A stretch of DNA of 64,000 nt, from contig JASANE010005137.1 in NCBI GenBank assembly GCA_030248225.1, positions 1 through 64,000 on the forward strand, given 5' to 3'. The notes under the pieces are model-generated. The model saw only the letters and a list, made by a program, of their open reading frames with translations, made no database searches and was not told where the DNA came from. The position numbers and the translations under genes are program-made. The DNA is from Trileptium ribeirensis. Lineage: Eukaryota; Nematoda; Enoplea; Enoplida; Thoracostomopsidae. This document shows positions 1 through 12,150 of this stretch, piece after piece (within the stretch, counting starts at the first letter, position 1; each line of letters begins with the position of its first letter).

Positions 1-84
1 TCACTATTTATCATGAGTGCCCGTTAGGCTATGTACTATGTATGCCCAGTTTTGCTTTCTCTATACTTTCAGTATCAGCCAGTT

Positions 85-170
85 ATATTTGCCCGTAGTG
101 TGAGTCGAACCTGCACGGAGAATTCAAGTCCGCTGCAGTTTTACATGTCTTAACCATTCAGCCATAGGAG
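85..170 (-). other. antisense tRNA-like sequence inside the LTR
   Basis: Read on the minus strand, 154-164 gives TGGCTGAATGG, a full match to the pol III A box of tRNAs (TRGYNNARNNG). About 45 bases on, 102-112 gives AGGTTCGACTC, close to a B box. The order and spacing are those of a tRNA with a variable arm (Ser/Leu-like). The acceptor and T stems do not pair properly, so this is a degenerate tRNA-derived segment, not a working tRNA. Related segments lie at the same place in the other two LTRs. Confidence 0.4.
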
Positions 171-1163
171 TCCACCGACTTTTAACATTAAGTTGGTGAT
201 AACTCAACTGCACAACACAGCAGTTGAGACACTGCGTACAGCAGTGTAATAGGACGACAAAATTGTCGTTAGAGAGAGGCAAAGAACAAACGAAAAAACG
301 GAGACAAACCAAAAGACGCAAAGGCGTTCGGGGCTGGTCGCCCCTGTCCCGACCATCCAAAACGACCCCGTTAGGTAGGAAACAAGGCTAATTTAGCCTT
401 TGGATAGGTGTAGTCCGTCAGAAAAGGGACTCGCCGCTTTGCTCAAAACCCAACAGCAAAATCAAAGCGAAAGTAACCGGCTACCAAAATTAAAGGAAAA
501 TCAACCGGTTGGACGATGGTCCCGAGAGTTGTTTGAAAGGATTCCCCACACTGCGTTGCACGCCTGGCCGTATCCCGTCGGCTTGAATCAAAGCAAACTG
601 TTCCATTTTTCTTCTTCTTTTGCCCCCCCCAGTCTTCGTCGTTCGGTCAGTCGTACTGATAGGTAGGTAAGGTCGTCAAATATAATAGGGTGAAAGTATT
701 TATAGGCACTACTGCAAAAGTACCCTGAGAATAGATGATCGGACGCCCCTTGTCAGATTCGGTAGTCAGTGTTGCTCTGAGCAGTGTTCCAACCAAGATG
801 TAGAGCTCGCGTATTCAGTCCGAACACCGCTTTTTTCTCTCCGCCTATCTTAAGTATCCGTCGCCCAGCGCGACATGCATTTAGGAGCGTTTTCTGAAGC
901 ACTCTAGGGCTCCTGCTTAGTGCGCTGCATAGCTGACCTGTTCGCTAATATTGAGTTGAAGCAGGGATAACCGCCCCTAGTTCGCAATTCGGCGAGTATC
1001 TGTACGCTCCTCCCCTGTTCTCCTTCTAATGACCCGTGCCGCCACGCTGTGTTGAACCGTAGCGACCTAGTGAGATATTACTAAGCTTCCCCAACCCATT
1101 TTACTCGTTGCGCCTCGTTTTTGCCCAGGAACACTCGTCCCCTCGCTAACATTTGATCATGTA

Positions 1164-1169
1164 AATAAA
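1164..1169 (+). promoter_or_regulatory. possible poly(A) signal AATAAA in the LTR
   Basis: AATAAA lies in a block homologous to 58898-58903 of the 3' LTR, followed in both by TTTGTATC and GACACCGAGTA. Its conservation between two LTR copies makes it a candidate retroelement polyadenylation signal. Function is inferred. Confidence 0.35.
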
Positions 1170-2129
1170 TTTGTATCGTTGACACCGAGTACCGCCTTGT
1201 TTTCACCGAGACGATAGGAGCTTCCTTTTCTGGTTTGTCCACTCGGACGAGCAGGTGCTACCCGTCATGGCTTGTGGGCGAGAATGTCACAAGCACTGGC
1301 GGGCAGAACCTTCTGTCACTGCTGTGTTCGCTCTAAGGAAATTACTAGGTAACACGAGCAAAATTTTATTAAGGAATGACCGATACTCAAAATTCGTTAA
1401 GAACATACTCGATTTAAATGAGTTCAAATCTTCGCTGGTCAAAGCACCAGTACACCTGCTTAGAACTTACTGATAAGCGCAGGCCACGCCATTGATAATC
1501 CGACACTAAACACTCAGGGCTCGTCGGAACCCTGTGGGGGCCACATAGGTCAATGCTTTAACACGGAGCATCACACGATTTCAAACAGGCAATTCGTCTT
1601 GAGCTTCAAATTTCTAGGGACTTTTTCACATTCTATTTCAAAACTCACTACGCTAAAATGGAACTTAACAACTTCCGATGAGTCTAAGATAGGGAATAGC
1701 GGCTAAGCTCCATGACCTGCGAGCAGGTGTCGGTGCTAGCCTCCCTGGGGGACCTCAGAAATCATGCCCGATACTAGACACGTGCGCAACCCTTCGGGCG
1801 GGGTCCGAACACACCCCGTGAAGCGCGCCTGCGGCCTGCTAAGCTGCGTAGCTTCTTGGGTCTGACCAAGAATAGGTTCAAAATTTAGTATTCACGGTCC
1901 ACCCTTGAGGTTACGATAGCCGGGGTCGTATGGGCATGGTGTTAGGAAGTTGCGCCATGCAGCTGCGTCACCGGTTATTACAATTTTAATCAAACGCATT
2001 TCAAATATCAGATATATGATTAATACAAGCCTATAGTCAAAATTTGCCGTAGCAAAAAAATATTTACGTAAAAGAATTGGGTTTCCGTTAACATTAATGT
2101 GCAAAAATCCTTTGAATTAAAAACTGTTC

Positions 2130-2860
2130 CCAAGATGTGGCAAATACCTAAGATTATAACTTTGCATAAAAAAGGTAAGAGAAATTTGGTTTCAAATTTG
2201 GTCTGATTAGATTTTTATGTGTTTTAAGTAAGGTACTCGAATCATTAGATAAAAACGATCTTGTTTACTTCGCGCAAGAAAATAATCTATTTGACATGTT
2301 TCAATTTGGTTTCACGAAATGTAGCCTCACTGTTTCCAATTTTTTCTAACTATAGATGAATCGACAACACCTTTGAATAATGGCAGATTGATAGGCATTT
2401 TTGTATTTAGCCTTCTCAAAAGCTTTTCCTCAGTTTGTCATGCAAAACGTTTCCATTCTTTATGTGCAACCATAATATTAGGTATATCATTATGTTGGAT
2501 AAAATATTATTTGTCTAAAAGGTAATAGGCTTGTAGAGATAAATAAAAGCTGACCAAGTTTGCTTGAGGAACGATCTGACGTACCTCAAGGCATTATGCT
2601 TGACTCAATACTGTTTTTTTATTTTTGTTAGAGGTATATAATGCTGTAAATTATTGTGGTATTAGACTTTTTGCCGACAATGCTAGGTTGTATTTTCGTT
2701 TTACTAGTACATTACATTGTTCGTTTTTACACTATGATTTAATAGGCTATTCTAACTTGCAAAATTATTTGGTGGCTACATGCACCAGACTTGTTTATAA
2801 TATGTGCCGTAATTTTCAATGTAAAAATTCGACATCTTTAATAATGCATAAGTGAACATT
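2130..2860 (+). pseudogene. decayed non-LTR reverse transcriptase fragment
   Basis: Translating in shifting frames gives reverse transcriptase landmarks of a Jockey/CR1-type LINE in the correct order: an SKVLE-like motif near 2228, FQFGF at about 2300-2315, VPQGIMLDSILFF at about 2577-2620 (matching the usual PQGSILGP-LF), and LFADNARLY at about 2666-2692 in place of LFADDT. The catalytic YADD/FADD aspartate pair is altered and there are many stops and frame changes. No endonuclease or 3' tail is recognisable. It is an old dead copy, unlike the younger LINE at 51365-54650. Confidence 0.7.
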
Positions 2861-4098
2861 GGCTGCACCTCCTATCATCCCCTTCTGTCATTAGCGATTG
2901 GCGATCGCTTATCCGGCGTACCAGCCATCCTTCAACATATAAGAAAACATAAAATTGGTGTTTTGATTACCGCATCCAAAACGTTAAGAAACAAAAAACT
3001 GCCGTATTAACGACTACTTCAAAAACATTAAGTGGCCGATTTGTGACCGTTTGACATTTGAACTGAAAAATTTTAATTGTATTGTCTAACAAAACTTCCC
3101 CGGTTAGTGTTTCAAAAGCTTCACATCACATGTAATGTTCGCGAACTACATGTATTATCATTGAAATGTGTCGTCCCGTTGTGCGTTGTGAAACGAATTT
3201 CTTGGCCAGACAGCAAATAGGTGCATTGTGCTAGCGAACAGAAATTACCCCATTTTTGCAATCAGTCCCTCTGCGTTCGCGAACGGAAATTCTGAATTTG
3301 GAATTGGCTATTGTAATGGCTGTTTTGTTCTGTAACAGCGTTCTGTACAATGTGTGAAGAGACGATGGTAGGCGGCGCAACTTAAGTTTACTCCGGCATA
3401 AATGTGTTTTGTGCTTTCGTTAGGCTGATCATAGAGTGATATTTGGAATCCACGTCAAAGTGGCCATATTAAACGTATTGAAAGAGACGAACGGGTTTTC
3501 ACTCGTAAGATATCTACTTTTTCTGCACTAAACCTATAAGCAAAGGCATGAATAGTTAAATTTTAAAACCATTTAATATCGACGTTTGCACAAAGATATG
3601 GTGATGGTATAAATAAATACTAAATAATTTAGTTCATGTTTGTGGTTATGAATTCTTTAAATTATGTCATATTCCGATAAGTCTCGTTTGCGGAAGCTCT
3701 ATACAGAATTCAGATGACTAAACGTTCAAAATTACTCTTTTGGAGACAAAGTGAAAATTCTTTAGAATTTCGCTCATTGAAATACGTCGTAACATCGCCG
3801 GCGCCAGCTGTTTTTAAATCGCGCTTCCGTGAATATGATTTGTAGGTGTTCCGATTGGTAGAGCATTTTGAAGCTAAATGACCCGGCTTTACCAAACTGT
3901 ACCTTTTTGTTGTCATTGTGTTATTAACTAAACTTTTATTACTAATTGTGATTAGCTGGTGAAATAAAAAAGCAACAAACAAACACTAACCATCAATATA
4001 TTTAGGTAAAGTTTTTGCAGCAGCATATGAATATTGTCGCATTGCCTCAATATCTTATTTTGAGTCTTGCAGACATGTACACAAAATCGACTCGTGCT
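2861..4098. other. AT-rich stretch with little recognisable content
   Basis: No host coding region is seen. A minus-strand remnant at 3710-3982 is listed separately. Two short palindromes TTCGCGAA occur near 3140 and 3277. Confidence 0.4.
3710..3982 (-). pseudogene. possible gag/ORF1 zinc-knuckle remnant
   Basis: A 90-codon minus-strand reading frame contains YSLVKPGHLASKC followed by a basic stretch rich in Ser, Arg and Lys. The GH-x4-C half matches the second half of a retroelement CCHC zinc knuckle (C-x2-C-x4-H-x4-C). The two expected first cysteines are replaced. It may be the remains of a LINE ORF1 or an LTR-element gag. The match is short and chance cannot be excluded. Confidence 0.25.
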
Positions 4099-5310
4099 CT
4101 TTGGTACTTTATAATGTTTGAATGCACAGCAAGACATTCTACAACTATACTTGTATTTTTGAGACACTTCAGTAACTTTGCTAGAGAAGGCTACAAACGA
4201 AACTTGTGCCGCAGTTTGATGGGTAGGCCTTTATTCTGTTTGAATGCACGGCAAGCCAATCTACAACTATACTTGTATTTTTGAGACACTTCAGTAACTT
4301 TGCTAGAGAAGGCTTCAAATTGATTGGTAGGCCTTTATACTGTTTGAATGCACGGCAAGCCATTGTACAAGTATACTTGTATTTTTGTGGCACTTTAGTA
4401 ACTTTGCTAGAGAAGGCTACAAACAACACTTGTGAAGCAGTTTGATGGGTAGGCCTTTATACTGTTTGAATGCACGGCAAGTCATTATACAACTATATTT
4501 GTATTTTTGAGACACTTCAGTAACTTTGCTAGAGAGTTCTGCAAGCGAAACCTGGGCCACAGTTTGATGGGTAGGCCTTTATACTGTTTGAATACACGGC
4601 AAGCCATTCTACAGGTATACTTGTATTTTTGAAGCACTTCAGTAACTTTGCTAGAGAAGGCTACAAACGAAACTTGTGCTGCAGTTTGATGGGTAGGCCT
4701 TTATACTGTTTGAATGCACGGCAAGCCATTCTACAAGTATACTTGTATTTTTGAGGCACTTCAGTAACTTTGCTAGAGAAGGCTACAAACGAAACTTATG
4801 CCACAGTTTGATGGGTAGGCCTTTACACTGTTTGAATGCACGGCAAGCCATTCTACAAGTATACTTGTATTTTTGAGGCACTTCAGTAACTTTGCTGACG
4901 AAGGCTACAAACGAAACTTATGCCACAGTTTGATGGGTAGGCCTTTATACTGTTTGAATGCACGGCAAGTCATTGTACAACTATATTTGTATTTTTGAGG
5001 CACTTCAGTAACTTTGCTAGAGAAGGCTACAAACGAAACTAGTGCTGCAGTTTGATGGGTAGGCCTTTATACTGTTCGAATGCACGGCAAGCCATTCTAC
5101 AAGTATACTTGTATTTTTGAGGCACTTCAGTAACTTTGCTGGCGAAGGCTACAAACGAAACTTATGCCACAGTTTGATGGGTAGGCCTTTATACTGTTTG
5201 AATGCACGGCAAGTCATTATACAACTATATTTATATTTTTGAGACACTTCAGTGACTTTTCTAGAGAATTCTACAAACGAAACTTGTGCCACAGTTTGAT
5301 GGGTAGGCAC
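4099..5310 (+). repeat. 122-bp minisatellite, about 10 copies
   Basis: The anchor GGGTAGGCCTTTATACTG recurs at 4221, about 4325, 4447, 4569, 4691, 4813, 4935, 5057, 5179 and 5301 (the last copy breaks off after GGGTAGGCAC). From 4325 on, the period is exactly 122 bases; the 4221 to 4325 interval is about 18 bases short. Each unit holds the palindrome-like AAGTATACTTGTATTTTTGA. The array has no convincing ORF of its own; long frames crossing it are by-products of the repetition. Confidence 0.95.
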
Positions 5311-6485
5311 GCAATAATAAATACCATTCTTTCAGCTGTGGACCACAATTGTTTAAGCGAGTGAAAATATACGTATGTTGGTGAATGTTTCATATATATG
5401 TCGAGATTGCCTGTGATCAACATTTTGTTATATATTGCCACAGCTTCAGCCGACAAAGAATTACATTTGCATCAACTGCCTACCCCAATCTTTAACTTAA
5501 AAATATTGGGTTTTAAAATCATGTTCGGTATCGACAAATGTGTTAAAATAATCTATCTAATTATTATTGCCGAATTAATATAGTATAAATTATGTGCATA
5601 AACTAGCTTCTCTAAATATCTAAACAAATTTTAATTAGTGGAAACTTTAAATGCACTAGTTGCGCAGCTATTATTCCCTGCTATATAATTAAAATTCGCA
5701 ACTAATAATTTCGACGAATTTGGTACATAATTTTGTACAATTAACTATTGTGACGTCAATCGAATGAGTATCGAGCGGTAAAAGGATGACCTGGATAATG
5801 TGACTATTACTGCATCGAAATCTGGTTGAACATAATAGTTAATATTTCGAAGATAATACAATTCCAACCAGTAACAGCGTTTTATTCTTAGAAGGTGAAA
5901 AACATACCGCAAAAAATATGTAAATCTCTTCTCGCTAGGTGGGTTTACCATAAATTGATTTCTGCTGTTCGCTAATAGAAAATCATCTATATTCGTTTCA
6001 CTATAATTATGAAAAATACCCCAATTGTGGATACAAATTTTAAAATGAATATACTATCCATGAATTAAATCAAATCAAATTGAAAAAATTTAGCTTTCCA
6101 CAATAATATTATAATTATGATACTCACCGGTTATCAAATTATAGCAATACATTTTCAACTTGACACACATCCTAGCTTAAAATCAAAATCACAGCTATGA
6201 AAATATATAATGATCAATTACGGATGTGGTACAGTGTGAGAGAATCGCAAACCTCTTCTAGCTAGAACATAAAAATACCAGTCTGCGGAGAATTGTTTCA
6301 CATTGATCGACCATGCGAGGGAATCGCATCTCCTGAGCAATCACATAGAAAGGTTCCATCTACACATACTAAACACAATTGCAGAATTGCAAATTTATTA
6401 CAAATCAAAATAAATGAAAACGGCATTTTAGAAATAGGAGCTAATCTTATTAGCTTGCGCTCGTACAAGCTGTCTTCTTTATGCA
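5311..6485. other. AT-rich stretch, nothing recognised
   Basis: No domain, repeat array or RNA gene could be supported on either strand. Confidence 0.4.
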
Positions 6486-6487
6486 GC

Positions 6488-6540
6488 GTGCATGTTATAA
6501 TGCCTCCGCAGTTTAGAACTTTTGTCCCTCTGTAGCATAG
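6488..6540 (+). mobile_element. single end of MITE family A
   Basis: This matches the terminal sequence of the family seen in full at 27274-27720: a TGCG-type end, CACGTTATAAT-like core (here CATGTTATAATGCC), then GTTTAGAACTTTTGTCCCTC. The partner end was not found, so this is a fragment or solo end. Confidence 0.6.
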
Positions 6541-6943
6541 ACTATGCAGCACAAACAGTGTCAGTTAGACTAACACCATACTGCTGAGGATATTGTCGAC
6601 GCCGTTTATCAAATTATGTTCTAGTCAGGGAGAGAGCGCTTACTTCCACTGTTTTTGATTTGAAGGTATCACTGACGGCATGAATTTACCCTCCACATAG
6701 TATGGCTGACAATAGTCGTACTATATTTTAAAAACAGAAACACATTCAACGATTATAAAAAATCAAAACTATGATACAAAACCATTATTATTCATTACGG
6801 TTTTCCCTGCTGCTGACCTCCCGATATAGATACATAAGGTCTCACACATATCAACAAAAATTATATTTAGAGTGTATCACTACGCCGTCCAGAAATTTTA
6901 ATATTTTTAAATGGTGTCCATCAGACCGCACGTTTCCCACCTA

Positions 6944-7535
6944 ATGTATCATTTACGATAAGATGCGTGCGCCATATCCATATATGTTACGCGTTCAACT
7001 CAACTTGTTCGGGTAGACAATTTATAGTCTACTATAGCTTAGCTAGACTACTATTGTACATTTTTATAGCTTAACTAGTCTTAATGTGACAAATTGAAAG
7101 CTTAACTAGCTCTTCGTAACAAACGGCGCGTCCGGTTGAACTGTCTATTGAGCAATTTTAATTAGTATTGTGCTTAGTGTAATAGCATTTTGTTCTATAG
7201 TATTTTCACATTAATTCTAAGTTATATGTTTGTTTTAATATATAAAATTAACGTTTTAAGCTGTATGCCGCTTTTGGAGCATTATTTAAATATGTATAAT
7301 AAAACGCAATTTTCGCGGACTAAATAGTTTCTGGCTTGAGTTATAGGGCTCAGCTGAACTCCTCGTGACAAAAGCACAGCCCGGCTGGATATTCGGTGAC
7401 AAATTCATAGCCTAGCTAGGATATTCAGAATTTTAATAGTTGGGCTGGACTGTATGCGTGACGTAGTAGCTAACCCATTTGAACATGTGACATAATTAGG
7501 ACCAGGCGCAACGCATCTTATTGTAAATGATGCAT
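6944..7535. mobile_element. MITE family B, complete
   Basis: Terminal inverted repeats: 6944-6973 (TATCATTTACGATAAGATGC plus a GTGCGCC-type end) and 7505-7535, its near-perfect reverse complement. The 590-bp interior has no coding capacity and holds scattered GCTTAACTAG/GCTAGCT motifs and GTGACAAA words. The same termini occur at 62092-62785 and as one end at 30216. Confidence 0.75.
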
Positions 7536-7589
7536 AACCAGTTAGCTGGGAACCTCTAAAACTTTTTCAAAAATTATGTATGGTGTCAG

Positions 7590-7870
7590 GTACACCGTAC
7601 CATGTACCAGCTAAGCCTTTACACAAGTTTTATAAACGCGATCAATCCTTCAGTTTATGCTCGCAGAAAGCCAGCTAAACATTACTCAGGCTTAGAAACG
7701 TGTGCTAATTCTATACTATACGCTTGTAGAAAGGCAAATGCGACCTAATTTTATTAGTTTATACACATGGAGAGCCAGCTGGTTGCACTAAGGTATTAAA
7801 AACGCGAGCTAATCCTATCAATGTTTGTTCGTAGAAGACCGCTAATTTTCCCTCAGGTCCGCGGATAATG
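7590..7870. repeat. degenerate tandem repeat, roughly 85-bp unit
   Basis: Three to four loose copies of a unit containing AAACGCGAGCTAATCCTATC and CTCGTAGAAAGCCAGCTAA variants follow one another. Divergence is high, so unit limits are approximate. Confidence 0.45.
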
Positions 7871-9983
7871 TCCTTCTGGGGCAGTTAGACTGGCTTTGTG
7901 CAAACACAACCCATAGCGCAGTGTTAACTGTTACACTTCGAATTTTGATCTAAGTTGCCGCTCGCATTCGTTGCTGTTGCAGCGATGTGTGTCATATAAC
8001 TAAGGACGTAGTCAATTAGCATATGATTATGCAATAGTTCGACGCGCCTAAAGTACCGTAAAACAATATAACCCGCTGGATACAGCACCTTTTATCAAAA
8101 GAGTTCTTACTAAAACAGGAATCAAAATTCAAAAAATAATTTCATTCTCACGAAATAAGCAAATACTTTAGAATGGCAATTTTCTACGCTGCCTGCGATT
8201 GTCTTCCTCATAGTAGCAGCAGTTGATTTTGCAATTTTCTTGTAAATAGAACCGCGCGTGCCCTGCCCTAGTGACTGTGAATTCACCAACATGACACAAA
8301 TTGATGTACCACAACATCAACAGAATTTATATTAATTTCATCAGCAACGAAGTAGTTAGCCGTTTGCCGTTCATCAATTTAAAGGAAAGTTCACCCTCAA
8401 TCTTTTTTCTCAAAGTTTGAGCTCGAAATTTGATCAAATTATGATCAAAATTTGACCGTAATGTTTGCAGAAAAATTGTAATGATTCAAAATTTTAGATA
8501 CAAAATTCACAAGTTCAAACTTAACAAAAAATAAAAAAGATGCTTTCGAATTTTGATCAAAATTTGAGCAAATAGTTTGAGTTTATTCGAACACGGCTTT
8601 ACTTTGTCTAACTAAACTCGCTTGAACACATATTCGATAAGTCATACATTCTTCTTCATTGAGTTCTATCACTTTTAACCGAATTCGTCAGAACGTTTCT
8701 GGGTCTCTATAGTTATTAAATTATTAAATTATCACACACACATGTATAAGATGTTTAAGGATTCTTATGCCGCAACCTGCTAAGTCAATCGAGTAACTAT
8801 AACTTCAGTCTAAGCCTTTGGCGGCAGCCAAAGATAGTTTCAGCTAAAACATCTTAATCCCTCGCCGAAATCGATTGGACAAATCGTTGCTGGGTTTATA
8901 TTTGCCGCCTGATTTTTCGTTGATTAGCTATTTGAACTATATAAATTGTCTCCGACTACTGCTAAAGCCTGTAGTTGAGAGTAAAGGTACAGTTCTAAAA
9001 TCACAAATAAACCAACAAATTGGTATATTTAAAAATCTTGAAGCTAACTTCAACACTTCGCAAAAGTTGTAGGAGGGTGCAGTAAGCAAACCCATTATTT
9101 TTTTTACTTATCCCATTTGTTACCATTTAATGTAAATCGCGATTATATTTTACGCGAAATATTTTTGTTGACAGAGACATTGATTTTACCTTAGCCTTCG
9201 GTAAAAAAACTGACAATAGTTACTGAATCAATGAATCCAATAATTAATATGTAAATTTTAGTGATGGAAAAGTAAGTCCAGAGTAAAACATTGTGCTAAT
9301 ACAACTTTTTAGGGATGAATCTTAACTCAAATACATTTTTATCTATACCGTAGTTGGAACTAAACGAGAATAATATCTAAGCAATATAACGCTAATAGTA
9401 ACTAACGTAGTTGCTGATTAGCGGTAAAAAGCTTCTACGTCAACAGAACTAACTTCAAACTTCAACTCCAGCACTTTATATAGCAATTTAAAGTTTGTGG
9501 AAACTTGTACATAAAAATTAATTTAAAACTAATTATAATTGTGTTGTTCAAAATCAAATTAATATGGACAGTCATAATTAATCGTAGTTTTGGCAATATG
9601 TATTCAATTTTCCGCTATTCTCTTTATAAAATAATAAAAAGCTTCCAACTAAATAATTAAGAAATCCAGCGTCGTGTCATATTAATATTTTTAATTATGG
9701 TGCAGATGATAAAGATTTGATTTTAAATGCTAGTTCGTGGAATTAAACTAACAGCCTTGTGAATTTTTTGTTCTCGCTGTGTCTTATGGCCGCTTGCGGA
9801 AGGCAAAAAATTGTTCTCGTTGATAATTAATAAAAGGTCACATATTCACCAAAATATCCGAAGTTTGATTAATTTGATGACGCGTATGGTAATTGTCCAG
9901 TTTATGCCTTTGGCTACGGTGTAATATCCTTTGACGAATCAGTATCGACGACCGACACCGCTGTATTCAGTGAATTTTCAGTA
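7871..9983. other. AT-rich stretch, no gene recognised
   Basis: A partly palindromic segment lies at about 8400-8590, where CTCAAAGTTTGAGC and GAAATTTGATCAAA recur in inverted form near 8550-8585; it may be a small decayed MITE. Otherwise nothing could be assigned. Confidence 0.4.
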
Positions 9984-9985
9984 TA

Positions 9986-10732
9986 ATGCGGCGTTCACGT
10001 TATAATATCCCTAACAAATGCATCCCACACAGCGTCCAGCCCAAAACAAGGTGTTTTTTACACCCTATGTTTTTCATAAATTTTCAGAAGCAGATACATA
10101 AGGATGTTGTAATTTTTCGACGGAGTCAAGGACATCGTATATTCTTTGTAGCTTTATTGACTGCATGCAACATACCGCCTTACAAATATCATATTTCTAG
10201 ATACAAATATCGAAATTTTTCAAAAAAGTTTCAAAAGTTTTCAATAAATAATTCACCCCATTATGTCCCCCTGTAGTCGCGACTCTACCGTATAGGCAGT
10301 CTGGGTTACACCCATACTGTAAGTCAATTGCCGAGGGTGTACGACACACTCCTAGCTACTACTTTTTTTCTTTACAGTGTCGTACATACGCTTAGCTACC
10401 AACTTGGCGCTAATTAACTGTAACAGACACCGTCTATGGTTAATGCGGTTTATTAGTCAACTGTATTGTGTGGTTTTGTTTAAATTCGCAATAGTTGAAT
10501 CTAGGCCATATGAACCTTGATGAAATAATGCCGCACGCTGTCAATAAAACTACAAAACTACACGGTGTGCTTGACGCTGTCGAGAAATGGCAATACCCCT
10601 AGCTAGCTACCTTTGAAAAAATTTGTAAAATCATGAGGGTGTGTAAGACACCCTGTTGTCGATAGTGTGCCTGACACTGTGTGGTGTAATTAGGTTCCAA
10701 ACTTTGGGGATATTATAACGTGAACGCCGCAT
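9986..10732. mobile_element. MITE family A, complete copy
   Basis: Left terminus at 9986 reads ATGCGGCGTTCACGTTATAA; the right terminus ending at 10732 is its reverse complement over about 26 bases. TA dinucleotides flank both ends (9984-9985 and 10733-10734), compatible with a TA target duplication. The interior is rich in short palindromes around GGTGTC/GACACC words. A 96-codon frame starting at the left terminus has no recognisable domain. Confidence 0.7.
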
Positions 10733-10949
10733 TAGCTACAGACAATGTGTGACTGTTAAATTAGCGAAAAAAATAGTAGCTAAGGGTGTGTGTGATACCG
10801 TAAATGAAAAATGTAATACTGTGTCGAATACCCTATTAAAGAATTGATATGCGGTATGGGTGCTACCCTGACTGTCTATACGGTAGGGTCGCGGCTACAG
10901 AGGATAAAAAGTCCAAGCAAAAGGGTCATTATGATGTGAATGCCGCTTA
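10733..10949. mobile_element. further family-A arm forming a nested inverted repeat
   Basis: The segment at 10850-10905 is the inverted copy of about 10262-10310 (shared core ACCGTATAGGCAGTC in the left arm). It is followed by another family-A-type end, TTATGATGTGAATGCCGC, at about 10929-10946. Two copies appear overlapped or nested around 9986-10949. Confidence 0.55.
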
Positions 10950-11764
10950 ATTTTGTAGCAGCTTTGTTACCAGCGCTGTTGCTAACTGTTGCACCCAGTC
11001 ATATTCAACTTTGTGCACTAACCTTCATGATTACAACTATATTCATATTTCTCGCGGTCTTACCGCATCTTATAATTGCATAATTATATTCCCGCGATTT
11101 CACTGTATCTCGGTGCGGATTCAATGATATTTATCATTATTTGACGGCACTTTAGCATGGTAGCGATCATATTCACCGCTGTCAAACTCATTTCTCTTTT
11201 TTGTATACACCAGTATTTAACCTATTCTTTCGTAAAGTGACGCACTTGTCACAACTTACATTTCAGAACGATGGAGTACGATTGTGTCTGTCGTGCGACG
11301 TGCGTTTGTACGTGCGTTGTTAGTCGCTCGCTTTGTGAAGTTTCTTAAGCAACCGAGTAACAGCTCTCAGCTAGCGTAATGGCTAGCACACGAGGCTCGC
11401 AACAAGTCGCGGCAAAAGTTTCTCCAACACACTGGTTTAAGAAAGAAAGGGTTAAAGACGGCAACAATTGTATTTTTATGGGTTTCAACGCTAATTAATA
11501 TGACTGGAATCAAAGTTCCCGCGCTTAACGCTATTTTATCACGATTACAATCATATTTCCAGTAAGCAGTAATCATTTCCCTCCATGTAATAGTGTTCTA
11601 CCACGGCTACGGTCATATTTCTCGTCATGTGGCTACATTTCAACGCGACAGCGGCCTATTTCATACTTAACGGCGCATGAACACTGCAGCAAGCTGATTT
11701 CCCGCCAGCAGCTTTGATTTCTCTCTATCTAACAATATTTTAGCTTTAATTTAAGCTAACGTTT
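10950..11764. other. stretch with a recurring TCATATTTC motif, no gene
   Basis: Variants of TCATATTTCTCGC occur near 11045, 11085, 11165, 11550 and 11613 at irregular spacing. No ORF or domain could be supported. Confidence 0.35.
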
Positions 11765-12150
11765 TCCACTTTCCAATATTCACAGTTTCCAACGTTTCCA
11801 CTTTCCCAAATTCGCCATTTCAGCAGATGACGCATCCTTCAATTTTGTCACATTCCTAGTTTCCTACTGTCCTACATTACCATTGCTCCTCAAATCCTAA
11901 TTTCCCTATTTCTGCACCAGTTTTCCACTTCCCAATTTCCAGTTTCCCAAATTCCGTATTTCCCACTTTTTCAAATTCCCAAATACCCGTTTTCCCTAAA
12001 CTCTCCTTTCCATAGTTTCCGCAGATTCCCAATTTTCTCAGATTAATAGTTTCAGAGTAATAGTGAAATTCTCGGTTTGCCAACTTCCCACTTTCCCAGT
12101 TTTTCAAATTCTCGCCTTGCCATATTCCCAGTTTTCCCTTCCCCAAATTA
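11765..12150. repeat. pyrimidine-rich low-complexity repeat
   Basis: Runs of TTTCCCA/TTTCCAA with the theme CAGTTTCCCAAATTC repeat irregularly for almost 400 bases with strong strand asymmetry (C and T on plus). The 89-codon minus-strand frame (Gly, Lys, Glu, Trp, Leu-rich) is a product of the repeat. Confidence 0.7.

Larger units (their letters stand above)
1..1971 (+). repeat. 3' part of a giant LTR (solo or cut by the window edge)
   Basis: The stretch aligns by eye, in order, with 57740-59721 at the end of the large LTR element further right. Shared blocks include the opening GCCCGTTAGGCTATGTA, the region around GGATAACCGCCCCTAG (near 965 and 58690), CAGGGCTCGTCGGAACCCTG (1515 and 59262) and the end block CAGCTGCGTC (about 1961 and 59711). 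Homology stops just after this last block in both copies, which defines the LTR 3' edge. The middle (about 360-860) is much more diverged than the ends. No internal region follows, so this is either a solo LTR or the 3' LTR of an element lying left of the window. Confidence 0.85.

Noticed and set aside
4099..5310. CRISPR-like array
   Set aside because: The whole 122-bp unit is repeated, without unique spacers, in a eukaryotic context.
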